Shown here: one piece after another, positions 25,207 through 35,943 of the stretch | Layout of the letters: each line of letters starts with the position of its first letter | Numbering within the stretch: the first letter of the stretch is position 1 | Source of the DNA: Sparassis latifolia | Lineage: Eukaryota > Basidiomycota > Agaricomycetes > Polyporales > Sparassidaceae | Assembly (NCBI GenBank): GCA_018466975.1 | Contig: CM031559.1 | Coordinates: 1,860,001-1,924,000, forward strand | Direction of reading: 5' to 3' | DNA length: 64,000 nucleotides | The notes under the pieces: generated by a model | What the model saw: only the letters and a program-made list of their open reading frames with translations | Databases searched by the model: none | What the model was told of the DNA's origin: nothing | Program-made: the position numbers and the translations under genes

Positions 25207-25760
25207 TGTAGGGTAGGAGCGTTGGCTGTCCTTGGACAGAGCACTTCTCCGTGCTTTGCCTTGCCTCATGTCTATCGGACGCTTTGGATCGGATGCTCGG
25301 CATCCTCCGTGCTTCATTCCTATGCTTCAGTATGCCGTACGCTTCATTTCTTCTGCTTCTCCTATTTCTTGTTTGTCTCTCTCGACGTATATATAGGTCC
25401 CATGTATCGTACTCTAGGATCACGATCCCACCATATAGATTCTGTTCACCTCACATCTCGTCTGCTCGCCATATCCGCTCGCCGCTGCCATTTGTTGTTC
25501 GTATCATCTCGTCGCTGCTGTTCACCATCCGCCATCCGTATCGTGCCGTCGTCGTCATTCGCCCCCTTCGTATTGTCCCACCGTTCGCCGTTCGCATCGA
25601 TTCCCCGCCGTCGCCCGCCGTTCATATCGCGTCATCACCGTTCACTGCCATCTCCGTTTTGTCACTCCCCTCTATCCATCACTCATGCCCACGGCTGATC
25701 TCCACACATTGTCCCTCGACCTTGCATTTGTCCTTGCCCACACTCCGAGGCAGACTTACA
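25207..25760 (+). repeat. 3' LTR of the gypsy element
   Basis: 554 bp, the same length as the 5' LTR, preceded by the purine-rich GTTGGGGGTGGA. Confidence 0.97.
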
Positions 25761-25764
25761 CCAT

Positions 25765-26576
25765 GGCTGCATAACAAAGCTCACAGTGGCTGTGGTGCAG
25801 GATGCGGACATCACGACCAACACACTGCCAGTGCTGAGGGCATGCCATGCAGGTGCCAATGCACGAGTATGCCCAGCATCACCAATGCATTGCACCATGT
25901 CGACAGCACCAGGGGCATGTGCCCAGGATGATGCACCCACCATGCTGCTAACACTGAGGGCACACCATGACTGCGCCACAACCCAGCCATGCATCATGCC
26001 AACCACACACCCCACTGCCGTGTTGACAATGCGACCCCCTCCTTCGCCGACCACACACCCCGCATCTGATGTTCACGATGGACCACCACCCTCCTGCACC
26101 ATTGAGCAGCCGACCTCAATGGCGCCAGTGGACCGCAATGCAGTGCCACGGCATCGTGCCCAGGACACCCCGAGGCAGCAGCACCTGTGTACAACAGTGC
26201 ACAGTTGCTGCCCCACCCACCTCCATTGACATTGTCGACTCCCCTACCATCTGTCCCACCTCTGCGAACTCGAGGGCCTAACCCTCGACTTGGCCACATC
26301 AACCGGCACTGGCAGTAGGCCCACCCACAGGACTCATGCCTCCCAAACCACTGTGTGCGGTCTCCTCAGACACCCCGGTTGTTGTTTATAGAACCCGAAC
26401 CTAAGGTGGAGCTGATGGGTTTTTCTGGAGTGGGAGGGAGTGTGCACATCGCACATTGACTTTATGGTATATATCTTTTATCTTCCCTCTATGTGTGGTA
26501 CATTTTATTTTATGATATCCCCACTTATTCCCCTCCTCTTCCTTTCTTTCCCCCTGGGTTGTTTCCGGTAGGGGAG
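25765..26576 (+). other. Downstream interior of the non-autonomous LTR element
   Basis: This continues 18000-18397 across the gypsy insertion. The translation on both sides shows a loose repeat of about 40 residues: AVMQDANDVPAMSP, ATAQDVNDTPTTSP, AVVQDADITTNTLP and ACAQDDAPTM, each followed by His/Cys-rich stretches. The frame is broken and no function is apparent. Confidence 0.5.
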
Positions 26577-26584
26577 GGTGTAAC

Positions 26585-27040
26585 TAGTGTATGGCATGGG
26601 TATCGCCAACCCACATGGGTTGTAAGTATGGGTATCCATGGGTATGGGTGTGGGTCAGCAGTGAGTAACCCATGGAAACCTATGGGCCATCTTATGAGTT
26701 TGTTATAAACATAGGGTTCCAGAAGTGTGGTGGTGGTGTAACTGTACAGTACCTTTATTTAGTAATTCAAACCTAGTATCACACACAGCTCAGAAGACCC
26801 ATCTTATCACCCCAAAAGCATGGCAGGTGACGGCACAAAGACTTGCATACTGCTATTGTACTATGACTCCCACACTGCAACCCATGGGATACCCATGATG
26901 GGTCTTGACCCATACAGACCCATAGCTGACCCATACCCAACCCATGAAAAACCCATACCCATGTGATGGGTATGGGTTTTCCGTGGGTATGGGTGTGGGT
27001 ATACCTTGTCAGACCTATGGAATACCCATACCAGACACTA
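26585..27040. mobile_element. hAT-like MITE
   Basis: 456 bp with terminal inverted repeats TAGTGTATGGCATGGGTAT (left) and TAGTGTCTGGTATGGGTAT (right, complement), matching at 17 of 19. It is flanked by a perfect 8-bp duplication GGTGTAAC (26577-26584 and 27041-27048), the size typical of hAT elements. The interior is full of GGGTATGGG and CCCATACCC motifs and has no coding capacity. It inserted six bases into the 3' LTR of the surrounding LTR element, so the LTR start TGTAAC now appears twice. Confidence 0.85.
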
Positions 27041-27042
27041 GG

Positions 27043-27223
27043 TGTAACGGGTCAGTTCTGATGACTGTTACTCGTTATGGACTGCTTACTACTTATCTAA
27101 GCAAGTTGCTTTATATCCTCTACATTCACCATTTAGCTGTATCTACACTCAGTCTTAGCTACTTTCGGCTATATATTGAGTCCACTGCAGCCCTGGTGAG
27201 CCTGAGGATTTAGGCTCCTTACA
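27043..27223 (+). repeat. 3' LTR of the non-autonomous LTR element
   Basis: 181 bp. The MITE insertion duplicated the first six bases, so the original LTR start also survives at 26579-26584. Confidence 0.9.
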
Positions 27224-27355
27224 CCCACAGAATGCCCTGGGACATAATAGGTACCATGGTCAGTCTGACACTTAAGAAGCTCTTAGCTATGACATACTAT
27301 AGAAGATCTTGTTGCTAAGAGCTAGGGATAAAGGGTACCCTGAAGTGGCAGTTTC

Positions 27356-28584
27356 ACATCCTAGTGTTACGTAAATACACTAGACAAGATACAGTAGCGG
27401 GAGAAGGAGAGGGGACTACGAGATGCCCATTGGGCACAAGAGAGATGAAGGGTTATCTACACCCACTGTACCAAAGTTCACCAGATGTTCTGCTGGGCAG
27501 GCTGCAACAGTTTTTTTGATGTCCAATATATTGGCTTTTGGCAGCCTCCAAGGCAGAGCCGAGGAATGGCACAGCATGGTCGTCTGGCTTGCGAGACTAC
27601 AGTTTCTGGAGGTTTCCAGCACTCTTCAGAGTCTACATAATTCAACCAAAATATTTACCATGTTTGATTGTCCGCAACTGTATGATGACTGGCATGAGCA
27701 TACAAAATCTACAACAGGAAACTCCGCCGGCAATCTCCGAGATGGGCGAGCTAAGTATCATGTCCAAGGCTTTGAAATAACTTAAATTTTACTTCACTGC
27801 AACATTTGAAGCACATTCTTACTATCTAACACTTATTGTACCCATATGCAAAAATATGCAAACAGCGGTCGGCACTATTCCGCTCAGCGCTCTCCATCAA
27901 TCTCCGCGCTTCTATTTTTTTTGTTGGACGGTAAGCGGACACCTCATTGAATGAATACAACGTCCTATCAGCTTCCCGTGATGATCGCAGCAATCAACAT
28001 TCGGCCTTCGTCGAAACATGCGGATTTCCGTCGGAGCAACCGGGGAAGACGCGGAGCCTTCGTCACGGACTGCGCATGCCGGTGTACGTGCATCGGTCTC
28101 TCAATTTTCGTGGCTCAGAACTAACTGTAAGCCTCAATGGCGGTGCTGCCTTTCCACAACGTGTGTTGGGGTGAGCCCAATCCTACATCTTCGATCAATC
28201 TCGGATACTAACTAAAAAATCTTAGATTTCGACCACATCCTCATCTACGATCATACAACATAGCGTCTCGCTAACGGGTTAGCGGGTACACGAGGCAAAG
28301 CAACGGAAACAGTACAGAAAACAATCTACAGGGAAATAATAGTAAATAACGGGTATTTTCCAATCTCGCTGCGACTGGGATAAATAGATGGCCAACGAGG
28401 GAGGAGAGTAACAGCCTTGATCACTGTGAGAGTGAGTACACGTCCGTCCAAATGTGCACAATATCTTACAGTCAAGGAATGGAATGGGCACCAGATGATT
28501 CCCATGGTGCGGACTCATGACACCACGTGCAATGCACATGGAAGCTAATCCTGTGTGGTCGCACCGCGTGGGCGAATTGCTCGA
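27356..28584. other. Region without a recognised gene
   Basis: A 120-codon frame at 27423-27785 (+) and a 75-codon frame at 27947-28174 (+) show no known motif. The part nearest 28584 should hold the 3' UTR of C2H2 gene 1. Confidence 0.5.
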
Positions 28585-29685
28585 TTAGAACCTGCAGAGC
28601 TCTTTCCCCACGCCGTACAATGTGCACGAGCCAACTCTCGCTCTGGTGGACGAGCCATTTACTTCTTCCGGGGCGGAGTCGTCGTCGTCGTTGGCGATGT
28701 AGCTCTCAGAAACATCCTCACAGTCGCTATCGTTCCAATAGTAGGCCGGCGATCCACGAGGCGCAGTACCACTCATGCTGGAGAAGGCGACGGGTGGAGA
28801 AGAGATGTAGGCAGGGGAAGACAACTGGTCCGCGTCACCAATGATGCTGCCAAAGGGAGGCAGGATACCAGATGTCGAGCCTGACTTGTGAGACCGATAG
28901 TGCCGGAGCATGTTTGAATTAACGCTGAAAAGCTGCCCACATGCAGGGCATCTGAAGGCTGGTATGCACCATGTTAGGATATGCTCGAAGTAGACAAGCT
29001 CCTCGACGCACTTTTCGCACCCGTGTGGCTGTTCATGTGGGTCGCGAGGCTGCTGTGCCTGTTGAATGCTTTGCGGCATAAACTGCAGACGTGTCTCTTC
29101 TCGTTTTCATATGCGCCCCGACTGGGACGGGTGGGTCGAGATGTCCGCCGTGAGTTCTCCGGATAGGTATTATTGGGAAGTGATGATGGTGAAAGAACAG
29201 CGGCCAACAAGGGAGGATTAACGGCTCCTGAACTACGGGAGCGCGGCAGCATCTGTGTTTCGATAGGATCCCGAAAATGGGAGCAGCTTCCACGCCTGAC
29301 GAAGTCCTCATGGACTTGTCTTTGACTGGAGTCATGACTTAAACGTTGATGTGCTGGATGGTTCAGGTTCAGTAAATGATCTATTCTGTCCAGTCCGCAT
29401 GGAGGAAGGTGGTGTATGATTTCAGAAGGATTTGGCTAAATTTCAACGCATGAATGAAGCCATATAGATCACCCGCTCTGACTAGACGCACCACGTTGTC
29501 TCCCCCTTCCTTGATTTTGTGGAGCTGATGGACGTTGTGGCGCTGCGACATTGACTTCAAGAAATGTTCTACCGAGAAGTGGCGTTAACAATAATGTCAT
29601 AACAAGACCAGGAAGAGAACTCACCGGGAAACAGTTCATGGATACTAGGTAACGATATTCGCGTGGATGACCTCTGGCGCGGCAT
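28585..29685 (-). CDS. C2H2 zinc-finger transcription factor, paralog 1
   Basis: Presumed nuclear DNA-binding regulator. Four exons (29685-29625, 29568-29495, 29435-29012, 28958-28585) give 310 aa. It opens with ISLPSIHELFPEHF, a motif shared by all three paralogs here. Two tandem fingers follow: C162/C165/H178/H182 (CSLCRKAFNRHSSL...) and C190/C193/H206/H210 (CPACGQLFSVNSN...), both C-x2-C-x12-H-x3-H, split by an intron right after the linker HTGAK. The tail is Ser/Pro-rich with ILPPFGSI and an acidic patch DDDDSAPEE that could activate, which is inference. The gene's closest match in the window is paralog 3. Target genes are unknown. Confidence 0.9.
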
Positions 29686-29751
29686 AACTTGACAGGACCA
29701 ATGCTTTCGGGGAGCTGCGGAGAAGCTAAGTTCCATTCGGATTCTCTCGAA

Positions 29752-29759
29752 CTTTTATA
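29752..29759 (-). promoter_or_regulatory. TATA box of C2H2 gene 1
   Basis: TATAAAAG on the minus strand, about 65-75 bp before the start codon, the same spacing as in paralog 3. Confidence 0.6.
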
Positions 29760-30889
29760 GGGAGGATGGTGAAGAACCAGAGCATCGCATCATCATATAA
29801 TCAAGATCGGTTGGGCAGTATAGAGAACGGGTTATCAGACGGTATGTTGAGCCTCGCGGCAGAAGTAGCCCGGGTGGGCGAAATGACCAGGCTACCCGAT
29901 TTCAACCCATTGGCACGAATGGTGTGATATTTGTATATGCACTAACCTCTGACGAATATACATTCGCCAAGCAGAGCCTTCTTGCGCGGCTCTGACAATG
30001 GCAGTAGACTGATGACGGGAACTGGCGAGCAATGCTTAACGGTGCCAAGGAGGAGTCGCCCAGTGTCATTGGGAGACGAACTTTAGATGCAGATCACCGC
30101 AACGAAACCATCCTGGTCGGTCTCTTCGGTGGCTCTGCTGATTTTACTTTAGTCCTCATTGCGCAGCCAAGAAAACGTCGTCTTTGAAGGTGCCGACTCG
30201 TGAGAGTGTGCCAGTGAGTTACATACACTTGAAGCTAAGTCTTCACGGACTGCCGGTGGATCCGCTGCTCCATAAAGCGACTTTGAGGGATATTGTGGAG
30301 AGAACTCGATCGGATACTATTCCATGTCACAGCGTAGCTGAAGACTCTTGAGATACACTCTAAAGCCTCATGTCCAATTCCGCAGGAGAAGGGCCGGAAC
30401 GCTGCAGTTCCAGCGTCTACTGAAGAGCACCATTACTTTGTCTCGACGGCAGCATACGCACTCGAGTCGGTGACAGGAACATGCGAAGGACAGAGTTTAC
30501 CGGAGTGCAATCCATGTGTGCTCCACTCGGGTTCTGCGGTAACTGCCAAGTACCGTATAGTTCAATAAGCCCGGAGTATTGGCCGACACTTTGGGATGCC
30601 CTGACTCGGAGGGGTATTGAGTCCTTAAAATGGGTTTCTTGCAAGAACAGCAATCAATTCAACCGTACTCGGGAAAATGCACGAGGATATTTCAACGTCA
30701 CGCACTGCCAGGACGTTTGGCTGTGAGACGTGCGAAAGCGGATAGATCGGCTGTTCTACGTCGGCGAGCCGGCTCCGCACGGGCTCCAGAACATTTCCTG
30801 AGGATAGCGGGGTGAGACCTTGTTCAATGCCTTTATGGAGAACGAATTGCGACGAGATCTATTGTGATGATTCTGCTGAGATGTGACCA
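29760..30889. other. Region without a recognised gene
   Basis: Short frames only; no motif, repeat or RNA gene seen. Confidence 0.5.
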
Positions 30890-31578
30890 CATCAGGAAAA
30901 AATGCCTTGACTACATGGCCCGACGTAGCCTAGGTAGCAGTGGTAGCCCGGTAGACAAGTCCCCGGTTATATTGTACCGGTAGCTGCTGCAGCACCTCTG
31001 TAGTGCCCTGTAGCCCAGTAGGCATCCTACGTAGCTGTAAGTAATCCATTGTAATCAGCGGTAAAGTGGTAGCCCCCGGCCAAATTTCATAGCTAGAAGC
31101 CGAATAGCCGTCAAATCACACTAATGGACACAGTGCAAGAAATATATTCAGAATATACTAGCTATATTACACTAAACCGGAGTGCTGAAGCAGGGAAGCA
31201 CGAGCAGATCAGAGCGGCGGGAAACAACAAACAGTGCCTGGCCGTTCGTGCGTCGGCTGCCCGCGCGAACGAGGAGGTCAGAGGAAGGGGCGAAGGGCGA
31301 GGGGAGTGCGAAGCGGCGGTGCCCACATTTAGGCTTGCATGCACCGGGAATTGGGCACGTTTGAGATCTCAATGCACGGTAGCATACGAACCAACTCAAT
31401 TTTTAAGATGCTTTAAAGCTCCGCTTGATAGGCGTAACCTCTCCATGGTGCTATGAAAATGTGAGTGGTGGTTACACAGCCCTACAGAGGTGTACATTGA
31501 GCGACGCGCGGCTACATGCCCTACACGTGTCTACGTAATCATGGCGGCAGCTACCTCACTTGGGGCTTTTTCCTGATG
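30890..31578. mobile_element. TIR DNA transposon, internal-deletion derivative (copy B)
   Basis: Same ends as copy A (CATCAGGAAAAA ... TTTTTCCTGATG) in the opposite orientation. Bases 30890 to about 31315 match copy A's right end back to about 9695, and about 31320-31578 match copy A's left 255 bp, so some 1.25 kb of interior is missing. Divergence between the copies is modest. It encodes nothing. Confidence 0.85.
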
Positions 31579-32970
31579 CACGGCTGCAACTTTGACCACA
31601 GCCCGCGGAGATGGGGGGTGGGGCCTCCTAGAGGAGCGTGTAGGCAACAGGGGTATCCAGATGGACGAGATATCGAACCTGATTAGACTGGTCATGGGGC
31701 TGAACCGGGGTGGTGTACACAGTTACTTGAAAAAGCTGAAAAGACTCTGGCTAATATCTTCGCACAACCCTGGATGAACTTTTAGGCGGCATCCTGTCGA
31801 TACCGGACTTACAATGTCCCCAGAGGGTGTAGCACTGGGCAGGATTGCTGCCCAGGCAAGCCTGATCGCGTGACTGCGGCTGAATACAAAGCACATGGAT
31901 GGATGTGAAAGGACATTGCTCACCAAGTAGAACACAGCCTTCCCAAGCCAGTGATATTTCAAGACAATCATCAACCAACGCCATAGCCACGATACCCGAT
32001 GACAGCTCCGTATAGAGCTAAAGCACCGTCTTCGAACGGGAAATGCCAGCGGGACTTTCCGTCAAACGTAGTTGGCACTGAAGGTCTTTGGGCATACGAG
32101 AGACCACAGTCTCATGAGTCATTGATTGGCGATGGATATGTCAGAAAAAGGACCCAATCAATGAAATATCCAGACCTTGAAAGGGTGACCTCGGTTATTG
32201 GCATCTAAACATGTTATACGCAGCTGCGACCTACATCACAACATACTACGCGGAAAAGTGTCCAGAGCCACTTCAATCCTTCAATAATTCTGCAGAACAA
32301 GCAATGCGTAGGCATTTCATGTAGGTAAGTCATCGAATATTGAAGTCCCAACGAATTTGAAGCAGGTGCGTGGATACACGTCCACGGCACAATTCCCCAA
32401 AGCTCCCGCTGGAGCTACTTCTGGTTCAGTGTTCATCACCGCAAGAAGACAAGGACTAGGATCAAATCTCTGAGAAGAAGTGTCAAACGAATGACTTACT
32501 GACAACCCGGTGGGCCGCCGGTTCGGAGTTGAACAGTGAAGTGGAACTGTCCGGCGAAGCAAAGCGCTGCTGCAGGGAATCTTAGATTAGAAACACCCTT
32601 GATGTCATATGCACTATGACGGACCTCGTTTAACAATGTTGTTTCCAGGTTTAGTACATGACATGTAAACCGAAGGAGAGCAGGGGAGCCCCTCAGCAAC
32701 GAGTGCGTTGTTGTACAGGGATATGATACCGAAGATTACCGACGGAGATGATAGTCGTCGACAGCGGATGTCAGGTGGCCGGTGTACGACCCATGTCGCA
32801 TCCAAGTCGCCAAGGTCTCTGGATTCGTAGATTCAGGAACAAAGTTAATGCGTCGATTACAACCTGTCCTATCTTAAAGGCGCTGGCTGAATACTTGCAC
32901 CACGTCAGTTAAGCTACGAGCGTCACAAATAATCACGATATCGTACGTATCTCTCACCGTCAACCCCTCA
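31579..32970. other. Region without a recognised gene
   Basis: Frames of 60-85 codons on both strands, no recognised motif and no convincing splice chain. Confidence 0.5.
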
Positions 32971-33110
32971 AATGTCCGCGAAAGTCTCTTTAGTCCACGT
33001 ACAAGTGAGAGGCCTCGAAATATCTTTGAAAGCGAGCAGATCTGCCTGGGGTCCTGTTATTGAGGTCGACGGTCGCAAAGTAGGGTGTTGTGGTGAAAAC
33101 GCTGAGATAA
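32971..33110 (+). pseudogene. Possible relic of an SDR first exon
   Basis: CCTCAAATGTC..CGAAAGT resembles the start of the intact SDR gene (CGCTCAAATGTCTTCGAAAGT), and weaker matches continue through AGAGGCCT and CTGCC(T/C)GGGG, then GTTATTGAGGTC for GTTATCGCCACT. Stops and gaps intervene. It may be a third decayed copy, but the similarity is short. Confidence 0.3.
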
Positions 33111-33413
33111 TTGCGTGAATTTGCCTTGCATAATCATCAAAGTGTTGCAAGGTATGGTACCACGGCACACCCACAGGTGAGAAGCAGACAGTTAATGGCT
33201 AAAAGTCGAACAGATCAAATAGTTGGCAGGTTACAGTAAATTGCTGTGATTGCGAGCGAACTTAGTCTACACGGGCGGCACGAGCACGGCGTTGACACGG
33301 TCGCCTGACCAGCGGATTTTCCAAAGAGTTTCAGCGGGAATAATAGTAGATGCATACCGTCAATACAGAGCAATTGTAACGCAAACAGTCACTTGGTCGA
33401 ATTCACGGCTCCT

Positions 33414-34815
33414 CTACACAGCCAATGGCCTGTGCTCGGTTCCGCGACTGGCGCGCCACGTCTCGACACCCTTGAATACATTTAAGCCCGCTGCAACATG
33501 GCACACGAGGCGCGATACACACCTTTTGGTTCTTCGTTCTCTGATTCTTGATTCTCCTCGCAAACCATTCTGCAGACGTCACGTTCGTCTGGAAGACGCT
33601 CGTGTCCTGCACCTTCGCCATAGCTTCCTCAACGAGCGAACTCTCCTCGGCAAGTGCGTGCAGGGCGACAGAGTTGCCCGGGCGGGTAAAGAAGACGAGC
33701 GACCACCGCTCGTAGTAGCCTTGAGCGCCAGGCGGAGAACTATATTTCGAAGGATGAGTATCTCACAGCATTGTGATGACTAGGGATGATAGCGTACACG
33801 ACACGGTGGAGGTTGGACCGCAATACACCCCCGCTGAAAATAGTCAAGGCATCGCCGACGTTGCATATAGCATGTCCCGAGATAGGCTGATGGTTTACAG
33901 TTTGTGTCAGACTCGGAAAAACTGGGACATCTGCCATACGTACCTTGATGTATTGCCATTCATTAGTCCCAGGGACCATCACTTGGAGTCCGCCAAGGCG
34001 ATTGTGCAGGAACGACTGCGTACGGGTCATTACGAGTCAAAGTATTGGCGCAACGCAACATACGAGGGATCCAAAGTCAGTGTGCGCTCCAAGGGCGGCT
34101 TTCTCTTCGGATATCCCGTTGGGCCTCGGAGGATTCTTGATGCACCGTGCCTCGCTACCGCTAGGCTCGCCAAGCATATGTTTCCGCAGGAGAGTGCCAT
34201 TTGGCAGTCCGAGCTGCGCATTGAAGATCTCGAGAACAGTGTTGTTAACCTCTATGGACTTCTTCACGAAGGGAATTATAGTTGGTTCCATGCGGGCGTT
34301 GACCGTCATGGGGTATGTGCGGTGTGTCGGAGTCGGCCAGGACAGCGCGTCGTCCTTGGCGATGTTGACAAACTCAACGGTGTCCAATGCACCTGTTTCG
34401 TCTGTGGCGTTCGCTCCGGCAGCCTTGTAGCTATTGAGAAAATGGTCAATTCTACGTTTTGTGAATTAATGCATATTGCGATCACTACTCACCCAAATGA
34501 CATACCGTCATCGCCTTGTTCGAACTTCATTTTCTCATCCAGGGGAAGACCCATTGTCTCAGCACCCATGTCGAACATCTGATTGACGAGTTCGTCGGTA
34601 CCATGGTTCTTCAAACTGTACAAGGCGTTTTTCGTTAGGAGATGCGAAAGAAACTACAAGCCAACTTACTACCAGAACCCTAGCTCTGTCGCTGCTTTCC
34701 AGAGCTTTGATATTTCATCCTTGTCTCCTGCCTTGAGTAGTGTGTAGTCTACCACGAGTAACGGGTGAGTGGGGACGTTGTCGGGGAATGGGGGGAATGA
34801 CGTCAGGCTTGGCAT
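33414..34815 (-). CDS. 2-oxoglutarate/Fe(II) dioxygenase, IPNS-like, paralog A
   Basis: Non-heme iron oxygenase, presumed cytosolic, using 2-oxoglutarate and O2; the substrate is unknown. Seven exons (34815-34670, 34615-34493, 34430-34064, 34015-33944, 33886-33798, 33739-33523, 33470-33414) give 356 aa. The N-terminal half has the family's VDYTLL...ATELGFWYLKNHG region. Iron ligands are H206 and D208 in [10 protein letters not shown] and H263 in SNLHRVV. R277 and S279 (ERWSLVFF) form the RxS motif that holds 2-oxoglutarate. The start MPSLTSFPPFPDNVP is shared with paralog B, which supports this ATG. It looks fully functional. Fungal members often act in secondary metabolism or detoxification, but nothing here fixes a role. 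Confidence 0.93.
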
Positions 34816-34911
34816 GATGATACTGGGAATCTGATGATGCTGGGGAGTAAGTTGTAGCTCGTATGGAAAATCAACGTCCTGTCGCTGGTGAATGACGAGG
34901 ACACGGCAGCT

Positions 34912-34920
34912 CTTTTTATA
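34912..34920 (-). promoter_or_regulatory. TATA box of dioxygenase A
   Basis: TATAAAAAG on the minus strand, about 100 bp before the start codon. Confidence 0.5.
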
Positions 34921-35943
34921 CTTGAAAGTAATTTGACGCTGTTCGGCATGAGGCAGCCCATCCGATCCATTCTTCGGCGCCAAGCAGCAGAAGCTACACC
35001 CGGCCGCAGCATGCTTCCATCACACTCCCTAAATTAATTTTTGGCATCCAGTGAAGCAAGAATGCTACCATAGGATCTCTGACCTTCGCATAGATTCACC
35101 CTACTAAACATGTATCAGAAATGGCATCGTTGCATGAGTCGCACGAGTTCGGCGAAGCGCACCTGCAGCTAAGACAAAAATCAATATCGATATCTTTATG
35201 AGTAGAGGCTATGCTCACATGATGACTTGTATCGGCGACGCGTGCGAGTTGCCTTCGCGTGTCCGACTCAGAGTCCGAAGAGAAGTCGGATCGACGCTAT
35301 CACCGCGCCCGCCCATGTACTCGTAAGCCAGGTGTTAATTTGCATGACATTCACACTACCGAAGAATAGTGCAGAGGGAGAAGCTACCCTCGGAAGAAGT
35401 TAGTCTGCTGACTCTGTTCTCATCTCAGTGAGCGTCCGTGAGAAATAACGCGAGATCGATTCTGCGGTGCACGAAGCTCGTCCTTGAACAGTTGGGCTTC
35501 AGTGGAGAAAATTGTAGATCTCTGAGGAGGACCATCGACTCGTATTTTAGTGGACTACAAATCTCAGAATGACTCGGAACACGAAGTATAAGCCTGGGAG
35601 CGCGGAGCAACAAGCGTCAATATCTGGTAAGATTAAATTCCAAATGTTCTGCGTGCATCGCCACGCACAATGGACACGCAGAACTACTCGCGAACAAAAA
35701 CACCAAACTATCAGCAAAGGAAAGAGACAACAGAGGACTCCAGTCACGAGCTATCAGAGTAGAAAAGAAGTCTGCCCAGTGTGTACACGTATAAGGATCT
35801 TACAAGTCAAAGCCATAATCTGTGCCACATAGAGAACGCCAAGTAACTGTGGTATCTCAACAGGAATGTCAATCGGCCGGTTAACGAAACAAGTATATGG
35901 AACACAAAGTAGCAGATCACGTCATACCACTACTTTGGCGTCC
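34921..35943. other. Spacer between the two dioxygenase genes
   Basis: No recognised gene. It contains the upstream region of dioxygenase A and the 3' end of dioxygenase B. Confidence 0.55.

Larger units (their letters stand above)
18398..25760 (+). mobile_element. Complete Ty3/gypsy LTR retrotransposon
   Basis: Two 554-bp LTRs flank a gag-pol region in the order protease, reverse transcriptase, RNase H, integrase. A primer-binding site TGGAGCCCACCGCGAGGG follows the 5' LTR by three bases, and a G-rich tract precedes the 3' LTR. A 4-bp direct repeat CCAT flanks it. It lies inside the non-autonomous LTR element in the same orientation. The coding frame is broken (see the gag-pol entry), so this copy is not autonomous now. 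Confidence 0.97.
17128..27223 (+). mobile_element. Non-autonomous LTR retrotransposon with 181-bp LTRs
   Basis: Both LTRs (17128-17308 and 27043-27223) start TGTAA and end TTACA, and the element is flanked by a perfect 5-bp duplication CCCAC. The LTRs differ at about 14 positions, all but one transitions. A purine tract GGTAGGGGAGGG precedes the original 3' LTR start, setting the orientation. After removing a nested gypsy element and a MITE, under 2 kb of interior remains with no reverse transcriptase, integrase or protease, so it must be mobilised in trans. Confidence 0.87.
15838..27346. mobile_element. MULE-like DNA transposon with long TIRs, carrying nested insertions
   Basis: The left end starts ACTTCAGGGTACC and the right end is its complement at 27334-27346. 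A 9-bp duplication GGCAGTTTC flanks both sides (15829-15837, 27347-27355). The long terminal inverted repeats run about 360 bp. The left is 15838 to about 16205. The right is about 16865-17127 continued at 27224-27346, because a 10-kb LTR element interrupts it. Without the insert the element is about 1.4 kb and encodes no transposase. Long TIRs plus a 9-bp duplication suggest the Mutator/MULE superfamily. A related end lies at 62461. Confidence 0.75.
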
